Shown in pieces: positions 41,301 through 41,493 of a DNA stretch of 41,493 bases. The stretch comes from Rodentibacter caecimuris (lineage in GTDB: Bacteria > Pseudomonadota > Gammaproteobacteria > Enterobacterales > Pasteurellaceae). Under the pieces are notes generated by a model. That model searched no databases and was not told where the DNA came from. It was given only the letters and a program-made list of their open reading frames with translations. The DNA lies in NCBI GenBank assembly GCA_001998905.1, contig MLAA01000006.1, positions 1 through 41,493 of the forward strand, read 5' to 3'. How positions within the stretch are numbered: position 1 is the stretch's first letter; each line of letters begins with the position of its first letter. The translations under genes were made by a program, and so were the position numbers.

Positions 41301-41493
41301 ATGTCATTAACTATTGAAACGACTCAGGGTTTAGAGCGCAGTGTGGCGATTACTGTCCCGGCAGAAACTGTCGCTAAAGCGGTGCGTGAAGAATTTAAAA
41401 AAGCGGCAAAAAATGTACGAGTAGACGGTTTCCGTAAAGGAAAAGTACCAGCCCATATACTTGAACAACGTTTTGGCGCGTCAATTCGTCAGG
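41301..41493 (+). CDS. tig: Trigger factor, N-terminal part (runs off the window)
   Basis: The ATG at 41301 follows GAGG (41291-41294) and opens a frame that continues past the window end. The visible 64 residues start [20 protein letters not shown] and contain [17 protein letters not shown], the ribosome-docking signature (FRxGxxP) of trigger factor, the ribosome-bound folding chaperone and prolyl isomerase. In many relatives clpP and clpX follow; that cannot be seen here. Confidence 0.96.
   Translation, partial: MSLTIETTQGLERSVAITVPAETVAKAVREEFKKAAKNVRVDGFRKGKVPAHILEQRFGASIRQ

Overview
The window looks like chromosome from a Pasteurellaceae bacterium of the Haemophilus/Pasteurella/Aggregatibacter side. 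I count about nineteen exact copies of the Haemophilus-type DNA uptake word AAGTGCGGT or its complement. The gene content (thiBPQ-bioB, dnaK-dnaJ, hslO, waaC-waaF-hldD, adhE, tig) and the low GC fit that family. I cannot name a species. There are no rRNA or tRNA genes, no CRISPR array and no recognisable insertion sequence.

Layout. 1-2268: C-terminal end of a large repetitive, acidic, RTX-like secreted adhesin, with an in-frame stop in the first visible repeat. 2443-7462: hexose-phosphate uptake locus, uhpT under a consensus CRP site, then the uhpA-uhpB-uhpC signalling operon. 7683-12230 (minus strand): thiamine ABC importer thiBPQ behind a promoter and a TPP riboswitch, then bioB. 12267-15163 (minus): an RclA-like flavin disulfide reductase and a DUF945/YdgA-like protein. 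15341-18912: dnaK with a sigma-32 type promoter, and dnaJ. 18948-30937: a complete histidine operon (hisGDCBHAF-IE) with a hisL leader peptide holding five consecutive His codons and an attenuator. 30953-35650 (minus): hslO, a decayed stretch, then LPS inner-core genes waaC, waaF and hldD. 36128-36826: two small membrane proteins, YgjV-like and SMR/SugE-like. 37047-40159 (minus): a frameshifted YjbR gene and adhE. 40379-41493: satP, sharing with adhE an intergenic region that has consensus-like CRP and FNR sites, then the start of tig.

The most unusual part is the his operon. The eight his genes are normally packed tightly. Here five of the seven junctions hold one extra co-directional gene: a membrane-anchored SRPBCC protein (G/D), a RhuM-Fic/Doc protein (D/C), an HNH nuclease (B/H), a gene broken by one stop codon (H/A), and a nucleoside-deoxyribosyltransferase-like protein (F/IE). 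A sixth junction (C/B) holds a 160-bp imperfect palindromic element, and only hisA-hisF keeps the ancestral overlap. Each cargo gene sits close against the start of the next his gene (31 bp down to a 13-bp overlap) and has a longer spacer from the preceding one. No transposase is present. Several cargo types resemble defence or toxin components, so the operon may be a cargo site transcribed under histidine attenuation. That role is inference.
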